From Paracoccus aestuarii (GTDB lineage: Bacteria; Pseudomonadota; Alphaproteobacteria; Rhodobacterales; Rhodobacteraceae), in the NCBI RefSeq assembly GCF_028553885.1, contig NZ_CP067169.1, positions 1,879,501 to 1,943,500 of the forward strand: 64,000 bases of DNA. The letters are read 5' to 3'. Every line of letters starts with the position of its first letter. Position 1 is the stretch's first letter. The notes beneath the pieces were generated by a model. The model did not search any database. It was not told where the DNA came from and was given only the letters and a program-made list of their open reading frames with translations. Positions 9,252-17,527 of this stretch are shown in pieces. The translations under genes were made by a program, and so were the position numbers.

Positions 9252-10553
9252 TCAATGCCCGCCGAACATCGCGTATTTGGCCACGAACAGCCCGGCGATG
9301 ATCCAGGTCGCGGCATGCACCTCGCGCGCGCGACCGGTCAGCAGCTTGATCACTGCATAGCTGATGAAGCCGAAGGCCAGCCCGTTCGCGATGGAATAGG
9401 TGAAGGGCATGGCGATGGCCGTCAGCACCGCGGGCGCGGCCTCGGTCACGTCGTCCCAGATCACCTCGGACAGTTCGCGCACCATCAGCGTCGCGACATA
9501 GAGGAGCGCCGGCGCCGTCGCATAGGCCGGCACCGCCCCCGCCAGCGGCGCAAAGAAGGTCGCGGCCAGAAACAGCAGCCCCACGACCACCGCCGTCAGA
9601 CCCGTCCGGCCGCCCGCCTGCACGCCCGAGGCGCTTTCGACATAGGCCGTGGTGGATGACGTCCCCAGCAGCGATCCCGCCGTGATGGCCGTGGAATCCG
9701 CCATCAGCGCGCGGCCCAGATTGGGGTTGGTATGGGTCGGCCCCTCGGTCAGCAGGCCCGCGCGCTTGGCGACCCCGATCAGCGTGCCGGTGGCGTCGAA
9801 GACCTCGACCAGCACCATCACCAGCACGACCTGGAAGATGCCGAAGGTCAGCGCCCCCATCAGGTCCAGCTGCAGGAAGGTCGGCGCGATCGACGGCGGC
9901 ATCGACACGATCCCGCCAAAGCTGCTGACCCCCAGCAGGATGGCCGCCACCGTCATGACCAGGATGCCGATCAGGATCGCCCCCGTCACCCGCAACGCGT
10001 CCAGCGTCACGATCAGGAAGAACCCCGCGATGGTCAGCAGCGTCCCCGTCGCGGTCAGATCGCCCAAGGTGATCAGCGTCGCGGGGCTGGCCACCACGAT
10101 GCCCGAGCTTTGCAGCGCGATGATCGCCAGGAACAGCCCGATCCCCGCCGCGATGGCGCTGCGCATGGAATTGGGGATCCCCGCGATCAGCCAGCGCCTG
10201 ACCCCCGTCACCGTCAGCAGCAGAAAGATGATCCCGCTGATGAAGACCGCGCCCAAGGCCTGCTGCCAGGTGAAGCCCATCACACCGACCACGGTGAAGG
10301 CGAAGAACGCGTTTAACCCCATCCCCGGCGCCATGCCGATGGGCCAGTTCGCCCAGAACCCCATGATCAGCGATCCGAGCGCCGCCGCAAGGCAGGTCGC
10401 CACGAAGACCGCGTCGCGGTCCATGCCGGTCGTGCCCAGGATCTCGGGATTGACGAAGATGATATAGGCCATCGTCAGAAAGGTCGTGACCCCCGCGATG
10501 GATTCGGTCCTGACCGAACTTCCGGCCTTGGCCAGGTTGAAATAGCGTTCCAT
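9252..10553 (-). CDS. AzgA-like NCS2 purine permease (hypoxanthine/guanine/adenine)
   Basis: This 433-residue membrane protein begins MERYFNLAKAGSSVRTESIAGVTTFLTMAYIIFVNP, the standard N-terminus of the AzgA/GhxP/PbuG branch of NCS2, and keeps the MAPGMGLNAFF motif. It imports hypoxanthine, guanine or adenine in characterised members. It differs from the NAT-type permease at 6,693, so the cluster holds two purine carriers of different specificity. An AGGAAGG sequence precedes the start. It is divergent from the allantoinase fusion gene. Confidence 0.92.
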   Translation of the reverse strand: MERYFNLAKAGSSVRTESIAGVTTFLTMAYIIFVNPEILGTTGMDRDAVFVATCLAAALGSLIMGFWANWPIGMAPGMGLNAFFAFTVVGVMGFTWQQALGAVFISGIIFLLLTVTGVRRWLIAGIPNSMRSAIAAGIGLFLAIIALQSSGIVVASPATLITLGDLTATGTLLTIAGFFLIVTLDALRVTGAILIGILVMTVAAILLGVSSFGGIVSMPPSIAPTFLQLDLMGALTFGIFQVVLVMVLVEVFDATGTLIGVAKRAGLLTEGPTHTNPNLGRALMADSTAITAGSLLGTSSTTAYVESASGVQAGGRTGLTAVVVGLLFLAATFFAPLAGAVPAYATAPALLYVATLMVRELSEVIWDDVTEAAPAVLTAIAMPFTYSIANGLAFGFISYAVIKLLTGRAREVHAATWIIAGLFVAKYAMFGGH

Positions 10554-10642
10554 GATGCCTTCCTGTTGGCGCGGCTTCGGTGCCGCTTGGCGCGCAGCTT
10601 TGCCGCCCCGCCGCCGTCGAACAATTGCCGCCAGCCCGCAAG

Positions 10643-10665
10643 TCTTTCAACCGCCCATTGAAAGA
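10643..10665. promoter_or_regulatory. Inverted repeats between divergent purine genes (candidate operator)
   Basis: TCTTTCAA and TTGAAAGA form 8-bp arms separated by 7 bases. Three bases further on ATTCC (10668-10672) and GGAAT (10681-10685) form a second pair with an 8-base spacer. They lie between the starts of the AzgA-like permease and the allantoinase fusion, where a shared regulator such as the local IclR protein would act. Binding is inferred only from symmetry and position. Confidence 0.4.
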
Positions 10666-10768
10666 GCATTCCATCTTTGCGGAATCCTAAACAGTGAATT
10701 CGGCCCTTGGGCGCTTGCCCTTGCGTCGCTTGCGCGCTTTGCTGCGGGCGCGATCAACGGAGGGACCG

Positions 10769-12175
10769 ATGCGCTACAGCCGTGACCTGAGGGGCTATGG
10801 CCCGACCACACCCGACCCCGAATGGCCGGGCGGCGCACGGATCGCCGTGCAGATCGTCGTGAACTACGAGGAAGGCGGCGAGAACAGCATCGAACATGGC
10901 GATCCCGCCTCCGAGGCCTTCCTGTCCGAGATCATCGGCGCCCAGCCCTGGCCCGGCCAGCGGCACTGGAACATGGAATCGATCTATGATTACGGCGCGC
11001 GGTCGGGCTTCTGGCGCCTGCTGCGGCTGCTCGACGGCATCCCCGTCACCTGCTACGGCGTCGCCACCGCGCTGGAGCGCAATCCCGAACAGGTCGCGGC
11101 GATGCAGGCGGCCGGGTGGGAGATGGCGACCCATGGCCTCAAATGGATCGACTATCGCAACGTCCCGCGCGAGGAGGAGGCGCGCCATATCGCCGAGGCC
11201 GTGGCGCTGCACACCGCGGTCTGCGGCGAACGCCCGCGCGGGTTCTATCAGGGGCGGACCTCGATGAACACGGTCGCGCTCGGCTGCGAGGAAGGCGGCT
11301 TCGACTATCTGGCCGACACGATCGCGGATGAGCTGCCCTATTGGCATGTCCATAATGGCCGCCCGCAGCTGATGGTGCCCTATACGATGGATGCCAATGA
11401 CATGCGGTTCTCCTCAGGTCAGGGCTTTGGCACGGGGACGGATTTCTTCGACTATCTGCGCGACAGCTTCGACATGCTCTATGCCGAAGGGCAAGCGGGG
11501 GCGCCGAAAATGATGTCCGTGGGCCTGCATTGCCGCCTGGCTGGCCGCCCCGGACGGGCGATGGCGCTGAAGCGGTTCCTAGATCACGCCCGCAGCCATG
11601 AGGGCGTGTGGTTCGCCACCCGTCTGGACATCGCGCGCCACTGGGCGCGGGTGCATCCCTTCCAGCCCCGCCCCCGCCCGTCGCAGATGGAGCGCGCGGA
11701 TTTTGTCGCCCGGTTCGGCGGCATCTATGAACATTCGCCCTTCATCGCCGAGCGGGTCTGGGACGCCGAGATGGGCGCGGTCCATGACAGCGCCGCAGGC
11801 CTTGCCGCGCGGATGGCGCAGGTCTTTCGGCAGGTCAGCGACGCGGAGCGCCTCGGCGTGCTGACCGCCCATCCCGATCTGGCCGGCAAGCTGGCCGCCG
11901 CCAAGCGCCTGACCGCCGAAAGCACCGCCGAGCAGGCCAGCGCCGGCCTCGACGCCCTGACCGACGAGGAACGCGCCGAATTCACCCGCCTGAACGAAGC
12001 CTATGTCGAAAAGCACGGCTTTCCCTTCATCATCGCCGTGCGCGACCATGACAAGGCGGGCATCCTGTCGGCCATGCAGACCCGTGTGGACAACGACACC
12101 GCCACCGAACGCGCCACTGCCGAGGCGCAGGTCGTTCGCATCGCCACCCTCCGCCTGCAAGAGGCCCTGAAATGA
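10769..12175 (+). CDS. puuE: Allantoinase PuuE fused to OHCU decarboxylase UraD
   Basis: The start is the ATG 5 bases after an ACGGAGGG site, giving 468 residues. Residues 1 to about 305 are a polysaccharide-deacetylase-fold allantoinase (WPGGARIAVQIVVNYEEGGE, YDYGARSGFWRL, GFYQGRTSMNT). Residues about 315-468 are an OHCU decarboxylase with THPDLAGKL-type and FPFIIAVRD motifs. The fusion makes S-allantoin from OHCU and then opens it to allantoate. It is followed by the ureidoglycine aminohydrolase with an ATGA overlap. Similar fusions are annotated in other proteobacteria. Confidence 0.95.
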   Translation: MRYSRDLRGYGPTTPDPEWPGGARIAVQIVVNYEEGGENSIEHGDPASEAFLSEIIGAQPWPGQRHWNMESIYDYGARSGFWRLLRLLDGIPVTCYGVATALERNPEQVAAMQAAGWEMATHGLKWIDYRNVPREEEARHIAEAVALHTAVCGERPRGFYQGRTSMNTVALGCEEGGFDYLADTIADELPYWHVHNGRPQLMVPYTMDANDMRFSSGQGFGTGTDFFDYLRDSFDMLYAEGQAGAPKMMSVGLHCRLAGRPGRAMALKRFLDHARSHEGVWFATRLDIARHWARVHPFQPRPRPSQMERADFVARFGGIYEHSPFIAERVWDAEMGAVHDSAAGLAARMAQVFRQVSDAERLGVLTAHPDLAGKLAAAKRLTAESTAEQASAGLDALTDEERAEFTRLNEAYVEKHGFPFIIAVRDHDKAGILSAMQTRVDNDTATERATAEAQVVRIATLRLQEALK

Positions 12176-13062
12176 CCGACCAACCGCCCAAGGGCGCGCC
12201 GACCGGCGACATCGCCCGCGTGATCCCCGAACAGCATAGCGGCCCCTATGCCGGCCCCGTCGCGGGCCTGCCGCCGCAGACGGGCATGACGACTGACACC
12301 GCCGTCTTCACCGAGGCTTATGCGGTGATCCCCCGCACGGTGATGCGCGACATCGTGACGAGCTATCTGCCCGGCTGGACGGGGATGCGGATGTGGATGC
12401 TGGCCCGGCCCCTGACGGGTTTCGCCGAGACCTTCAGCCAGTATATCGTGGAACTGGCCGAGGGCGGCTTCAGCGACACCCCCGATGACGACCCCGAGGT
12501 GCAGCACGCGATCTTCGTCACCGGCGGCGACATGCAGGTGGTGATCGACGGGACCGAGCATCTGCTGACGCCCGGTGGCTTTGCCTATATCCCGCCCGGC
12601 ACGCCCTGGAAGATCCGCAACCGCACCGCGGGCCCCGCCGGTTTCCACTGGTGGCGCAAGCGCTGGCAGCCCTTCGCCGGGGTGGAGAAACCCGACCCGA
12701 TCGTGGTGCAGGAACAGGACATCGCGCCATCCATGATGCCCGACACGGACGGAGCCTGGGGCACGACGCGCTTCATGGATCCGGCGGATTTGCGCCATGA
12801 CATGCATATCACGGTGGTGAGTTTCAAACCCGGCGGCTCGATCCCCTTTGCCGAGACGCATGTGATGGAGCACGGCCTCTTCGTGCTGGAGGGCAAGGCC
12901 GTCTATCGCTTGAACCGAGACTGGCTGGAGGTCGGCCCGGGCGATTACATGTGGCTCCGCGCATTCTGCCCGCAGGCCTGCTATGCGGGCGGGCCGGGGC
13001 GGTTCCGATACTTGCTCTACAAGGACGTGAACCGCCACGCGACGCTGTGGCCGAACCGCTGA
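12172..13062 (+). CDS. (S)-ureidoglycine aminohydrolase / allantoicase-like bicupin
   Basis: The 296-residue protein consists of two cupin barrels (for example GDMQVVIDGTEHLLTPGGFAYIPPG and HVMEHGLFVLEGKAVYRLN). It matches the AllE/UglE family, which releases ammonia from (S)-ureidoglycine and is often annotated as bifunctional allantoicase/ureidoglycine aminohydrolase. Its start overlaps the stop of puuE-uraD. No separate allantoicase, allantoate amidohydrolase or ureidoglycolate lyase is present here, so the end of the pathway must be encoded elsewhere or handled by this protein. Confidence 0.88.
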   Translation: MTDQPPKGAPTGDIARVIPEQHSGPYAGPVAGLPPQTGMTTDTAVFTEAYAVIPRTVMRDIVTSYLPGWTGMRMWMLARPLTGFAETFSQYIVELAEGGFSDTPDDDPEVQHAIFVTGGDMQVVIDGTEHLLTPGGFAYIPPGTPWKIRNRTAGPAGFHWWRKRWQPFAGVEKPDPIVVQEQDIAPSMMPDTDGAWGTTRFMDPADLRHDMHITVVSFKPGGSIPFAETHVMEHGLFVLEGKAVYRLNRDWLEVGPGDYMWLRAFCPQACYAGGPGRFRYLLYKDVNRHATLWPNR

Positions 13063-13088
13063 TCACTTTAGCGGGTCACTTCAGCGGG
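13063..13088. repeat. 13-bp tandem duplication at a stop codon
   Basis: TCACTTTAGCGGG is followed directly by TCACTTCAGCGGG. On the minus strand each copy encodes the last codons of the DUF3140 gene (Pro-Leu-Lys-stop), so the true stop is in the first copy met and the second is downstream. It looks like a small slippage duplication with one substitution since. Confidence 0.7.
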
Positions 13089-13405
13089 TCGTGGCCCCAG
13101 TTCATCAGGGAATAGCGCCAGTCGCTGTGTTCCTTGTCCTTGTCGGGGCCGCCCTGCGCCAGGTGGCGCTTGATATAACCGTTGACCTTGGCCATGTGCG
13201 ACCAGTCGTCATCGCTCAGATCGGCCTTCTTCTTGTCCTTGATGCGCAGGATGTGCCGGCCCGACTTGTGGCCGGTGCTTTCGCCCCCGCCGCCGCTGTC
13301 GCCGACGGATCTGCTCTCGTCGGTCTTCAGCCAGTCCTCCAGCTCGGAGGGGGTCATGTTCACCAGATCCTGCCAGTCGTCCCACGTCTCGTCATGCGAT
13401 GCCAT
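13076..13405 (-). CDS. DUF3140 domain protein
   Basis: The 109-residue soluble protein has the DUF3140 pattern: VNMTPSELEDWLKTDESRS, a Gly/Ser linker, ESTGHKSGR, then DDDWSHMAKVNGYIKRHLAQ and a C-terminal WRYSLMNWGHDPLK. An AAGGAGG site precedes the start. No function is established. The family is best known to me from actinobacteria, where some members look like DNA-associated small proteins. It converges on the ureidoglycine aminohydrolase gene but has no evident functional tie to it. Confidence 0.88.
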   Translation of the reverse strand: MASHDETWDDWQDLVNMTPSELEDWLKTDESRSVGDSGGGGESTGHKSGRHILRIKDKKKADLSDDDWSHMAKVNGYIKRHLAQGGPDKDKEHSDWRYSLMNWGHDPLK

Positions 13406-13459
13406 CGGGGCCTCCTTCTGTCGCAGGGGCCAACACGAAGGGCTCGGGGGCGGTTCCGG

Positions 13460-14368
13460 TCAGACCTTGGTGGCGCCGACCGGGGGCGTCTGGACGCGGG
13501 CGCGCAGCCGGGCCTCGCGCCAGGTGATATAGCTGATCGCGCCGATCATCAGGCCGCCGCCCAGCATCACCCACCCGTCCAGCGGCTCGTGAAAGACGAA
13601 GACGCCGACCAGGCTGGCCCAGACCAGCTGCAGGAAGGTCACGGGCTGGGTCACCGTCAGGGGCGCGGCGGCAAAGGCGCGGGTCATCGTGTAATGCCCC
13701 ACCGTGGCAAAGACCGCGACCAGCCCCAGCCAGCCCAGCTGCGCCATGGTCGGCGGCACCCATTGCGCGATGGCCAAGGGCGCCAGCCCGATCGACACGG
13801 TCAGCGACATCATCGCCACCACCACCGATGCGGGCACCCGGTCCGACAGCTGCTTGGCGACCAGATAGGACGCCCCGAAGGCCACCGAAGCCAGGATCTG
13901 GGACAGATGCCCCGGATCCAGCTCGCGCAGGCCGGGGCGCAGCACGATCAGCGCGCCGATCAGCGCCACGCCCACCGCCATGATGCGCCGCGCGGCCAGC
14001 CTTTCGCCCAGAAACAGCGCCGCCCCGATGGTCACGATGATGGGGTTCAGAAAGCCGATGGCCGTCACCTCGGCCACGGTGATCCGCGACATGGCATAGA
14101 ACCACGCGATCACCGCCACCACATGCAGCCCCCCGCGCAGCGCGAACAGCCCCCAGACCTGGCCCGGGAACCCGCCCCGCAACGCCGACAGGATCACCGG
14201 CGCCAGAAAGACCAGACCGAAGAGGAACCGGATGAAGGCCGCCTGCGCGGCGGGGACCGCGCCCTCCAGCCCGCGCACGATGGTGTTGACGGCGACGAAG
14301 CACAGCCCCGTCGCCAGCATCCAGCCGATGCCGATCAGGTCGCGGCGCGTGTCCAATGCAATCTGCAT
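13460..14368 (-). CDS. DMT superfamily transporter (EamA domains)
   Basis: Ten predicted transmembrane helices are arranged as two EamA repeats (VNTIVRGLEGAVPAAQAAFIRFLFG in the first; VTQPVTFLQLVWASLVGVFVFHEPLDGWVMLGG in the second). The family exports metabolites such as amino acids or riboflavin, but the substrate cannot be predicted. I chose the ATG at 14368; an in-frame TTG three codons upstream is an alternative. No clear ribosome-binding site precedes either. Confidence 0.9.
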   Translation of the reverse strand: MQIALDTRRDLIGIGWMLATGLCFVAVNTIVRGLEGAVPAAQAAFIRFLFGLVFLAPVILSALRGGFPGQVWGLFALRGGLHVVAVIAWFYAMSRITVAEVTAIGFLNPIIVTIGAALFLGERLAARRIMAVGVALIGALIVLRPGLRELDPGHLSQILASVAFGASYLVAKQLSDRVPASVVVAMMSLTVSIGLAPLAIAQWVPPTMAQLGWLGLVAVFATVGHYTMTRAFAAAPLTVTQPVTFLQLVWASLVGVFVFHEPLDGWVMLGGGLMIGAISYITWREARLRARVQTPPVGATKV

Positions 14369-14418
14369 GATCTGCAAATGCCGTCTTTCGCCTCAGGGCG
14401 CAAGACGGAAATGCCGGA

Positions 14419-15162
14419 TCACAGCTGGGCCGCGATCTCCTCCGAGATGTCGAAATTGCCGGTCACGTTCTGGACGTCGTCATCCTCCTCCAGCGTGTCG
14501 ATCAGGCGCATCAGCTTCTGCGCCGTCTCCAGGTCGGTGACCTCGGTCGGGGCCTGGGGCTTCCAGATCAGCTTGGCGGTCTCGGATTCGCCCAAGGACG
14601 CCTCCAGCGCGGTCGAGACCTCGTTCAGGTCGGTATCCGCGCAATAGATCCAGTGACCCTGGTCATCGGTCTGCACGTCGTCGGCCCCGGCCTCCAGCGC
14701 AGCCATCATGACCGTGTCGGCATCGCCCGCCGACAGCGGATAGACGATCTCGCCCACGCGATCGAACATGAAACTGACCGACCCGGTCTGGCCCATGTCG
14801 CCGCCCGATTTGGTGAAATAGCTGCGCACGTTGGACGCGGTGCGGTTACGGTTGTCGGTCATCGCCTCGACCACCAGCGCGATGCCGTTCGGGCCATAGC
14901 CCTCATAGCGGATCTCGTCATAGCTTTCGGCGTCGTTGCCCTGCGATTTCTTGATCGCGCGGTCGATCACGTCCTTGGGGACGGATTTGGCCTTGGCCTC
15001 CTTGACGGCCAGGCGCAGGCGCGGGTTCTTTTCGGGATCGGGGTCGCCCATCTTGGCGGCGACGGTGATCTCCTTCGCCAGCTTGGAGAACAGCTTGGAG
15101 CGCAGCTTGTCCTGCCGGCCCTTGCGATGCTGGATGTTGGCCCATTTGGAATGACCTGCCAT
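14419..15162 (-). CDS. YebC/PmpR family regulator (TACO1-like)
   Basis: At 247 residues and beginning [18 protein letters not shown], this is an unmistakable YebC/PmpR protein. The family is described both as DNA-binding regulators and as ribosome-associated factors that ease translation of difficult proline stretches. It stands alone between the DMT exporter on the same strand and a divergent permease. In many proteobacteria yebC lies near ruvC, which is not seen here. Confidence 0.97.
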   Translation of the reverse strand: MAGHSKWANIQHRKGRQDKLRSKLFSKLAKEITVAAKMGDPDPEKNPRLRLAVKEAKAKSVPKDVIDRAIKKSQGNDAESYDEIRYEGYGPNGIALVVEAMTDNRNRTASNVRSYFTKSGGDMGQTGSVSFMFDRVGEIVYPLSAGDADTVMMAALEAGADDVQTDDQGHWIYCADTDLNEVSTALEASLGESETAKLIWKPQAPTEVTDLETAQKLMRLIDTLEEDDDVQNVTGNFDISEEIAAQL

Positions 15163-15301
15163 GTCGGGTCGTCCTTCGTCACGCTTTGAAAATGCTATCG
15201 GCCGCTTTTAGTCCAGCCCGTCCCCCCGCCGCAAGACGAACCGCTTGGCAGCGGCCCGCGTTTCGACCAGTGAGGGGCGGACGGGACCGGTCCCGGGGGA
15301 C

Positions 15302-17085
15302 ATGATGACGCAAGACCAGATGATGTTGTTCGCGCTGCTGGGCGCGATCATGGCGCTGATGCTGTGGGGGCGGTGGCGCTATGACCTGGTGGCCTTTGCC
15401 GGGCTGATGGCGGCGGTGCTGCTGGGGCTGGTGCCGGCGGCGGATGCCTGGTCGGGTTTCGGCAATCCCACCACGGTCATCGTGGCGCTGGTGCTGATCG
15501 CCACGGCGGGACTGACGCGGTCGGGGGCGGTGGCGCGGCTTGCGCGGCTGCTCTCGGGGCGCGAGCGGGGCACGACGGGCCATATCCTGCTGTTCGGGGG
15601 TGTGGGCGCGCTGCTGTCGGGCTTCATGAACAACATCGCGGCCTTGGCCATGCTGATGCCGGTCGACCTGCAGACCAGCCGCAAGGTGGGGCGGCTGGCG
15701 CGGCTGACGCTGATGCCCCTGGCCTTCGCCACGATCCTGGGGGGCATGCTGACGCTGATCGGCACGCCGCCCAACCTGATCGTGTCGGGCTTTCGCGCCG
15801 ATGTGCTGGGCCAGCCCTACCGGATGTTCGATTTCCTGCCGGTGGGCGGCGCGGTCGCCTTGGCGGGGCTGGCCTTCGTGGGCCTGATCGGCTGGCGGCT
15901 GATCCCCGCCCCGCCCCCGATGCCGGCGCCCCCGACGAGGAGGGCCCGCAGCGCCGCTATATCGGCGCGCTGGTCGTGACCGAGGCCAGCCTGACCGATG
16001 CCCGCCTGATCCGCGATGCGCGCGCCGAGGCCGCCCGCGCGGGCGTGCGCATCATCGGCGTCACCCGGCGCGGCGTCGATCTGGCCAGCCCCCTGGACGA
16101 CCAGATGCTGGAGGATGGCGATGTCCTGACGCTGCGCTGCGATCCGAACGCGATGGACGAGTTCCGGTCCACATCGAACCTGGCCTTTCCCGACGGCCGG
16201 GCCGAGGCCCGCGCCCGCAAGGATGACGAGGGCCAGCACCTGATCGAATGCCTGGTGCCCGCCACATCCGAGCTGTCGGGGCGGACGACGAAATCCTTCG
16301 GGCTGACGAACCGGCATGACTGCGTGCTGATCGGGCTGCGCCGCAACGGGGTGGCGCAGCGGCGCGACCTGTCGCGGATGACGCTCGTCTCGGGTGATAT
16401 CGTGCTGATGCTGGTCCCCGAAAGCCGCATGGCCGAGATGCTGTCGGCCACGGGCCTTCTGCGCCTGGACGGGGGCAGCCTGCCGGTCCAGCGCGAACGG
16501 CACATGCGCAGCGCCATCGGCATCTTCGTGCTGGCCGTGCTGGCCGCCACCTTCGATCTGACCAGCATGCCCATCGCGCTCGGCTGCGTGATCGTGGCCT
16601 ATGTGCTGCGCGGGGTGCTGTCGCTGCAGACGCTCTATGACCATGTGGACTGGCCGATCATCGTGCTGTTGGGGTCGATGATCCCCTTGGGGCTGGCCTT
16701 GGACAGTTCCGGCGGATCGGCCCTGATCGCGCAGGGCATGGTGACGGTGACGGCGGGCTATCCGGCCTGGGTGGCGCTGGTCCTGCTGATGGCGGCCACG
16801 ATGTTCCTGTCGGACATCCTGAACAACAACGCCACCACGATCATCGCGGCGCCGGTCAGCATCCGCCTGGCCGAACAGCTGCAGGTCCAGCCGGACGCCT
16901 TCCTGATGGGGGTGGCGGTCGCGGCCTCCTGCGCCTTCCTGACGCCGATCGGGCATCAGAACAACGCGCTGATCATGGGGCCGGGCAATTACCGCTTTGG
17001 CGATTACTGGCGCATGGGCCTGCCGCTGGAGGTGATCGTCCTGGCCGTGGGCGTGCCGCTGCTGCTGATCGTCTGGCCGCTGTGA
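15302..17085 (+). pseudogene. SLC13/ArsB-type permease with TrkA-C domains, broken by a -1 frameshift
   Basis: The first frame (from ATG 15302) encodes an SLC13-type membrane half ending in GLIGWRLIPAPPP and then nonsense to a stop at 15979. The frame one base back, from about 15904, reads PAPDAGAPDEEGPQRRYIGALVVTEA and continues through two TrkA-C (RCK-C) domains and the second membrane half to 17085. Together they give the expected length of about 595 residues. The shift falls in three cytosine runs at 15904-15918. The downstream part could still start at GTG 15976, which overlaps the first stop as GTGA. It may be a true mutation, a sequencing error or recoding. Confidence 0.75.
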
Positions 17086-17102
17086 GCCTGCCCCGGAACG
17101 CA

Positions 17103-17132
17103 TGACGCGGCCCGCGATGGGGCCGCGCGTCA
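17103..17132. terminator. Imperfect hairpin between convergent genes
   Basis: TGACGCGGCCC pairs with GGGCCGCGCGTCA apart from a two-base bulge, between the stop of the broken permease and the stop of the DUF1127 gene. No thymine tract follows on either strand, so termination is only suggested by position. Confidence 0.4.
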
Positions 17133-17156
17133 GCGGATCGTCGTGATGTTAGGCGA

Positions 17157-17384
17157 TCAGATGGCGGCGGCGCCGCCCAGGATGCGGCGGATCTCGCCGT
17201 CGCGGGTCAGACCCTTGGCCTTCAGTTCCTCATCGGACACTTCGCTCAGGCGCGACAGGGCGCGCATCTGCGGGCTGGCTTCGGCCAGCATGATCATGAA
17301 GCGGCCGACAGCCCGGAAAGGAGCCAGCAGCGAGGCAGCCGAGAAGCCGCCGGTTTTGGTATCGACAGTAGCGATGGTCGCCAT
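17157..17384 (-). CDS. DUF1127 family small protein
   Basis: The ATG at 17384 follows AAGGAG with seven bases spacing and gives 75 residues. The C-terminal part has the DUF1127 pattern (LSEVSDEELKAKGLTRDGEIRRIL) with conserved basic residues. Some short DUF1127 proteins in alphaproteobacteria affect RNA turnover or phosphate and stress responses. A specific role is not visible here. It is a single-gene unit. Confidence 0.88.
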   Translation of the reverse strand: MATIATVDTKTGGFSAASLLAPFRAVGRFMIMLAEASPQMRALSRLSEVSDEELKAKGLTRDGEIRRILGGAAAI

Positions 17385-17527
17385 TTGGAAACTCCTTGCG
17401 AATGACAAAGTCGTTTCCTCCCCTGCGCCCTAGATCGTGCTTCGGGCGACAAAGGACAACCGCCGATGCTGCATGGCAGCATTGCGGCTGCGGCAACTGC
17501 GGCGGACTGTCCTCCGATCGGGGCGCC

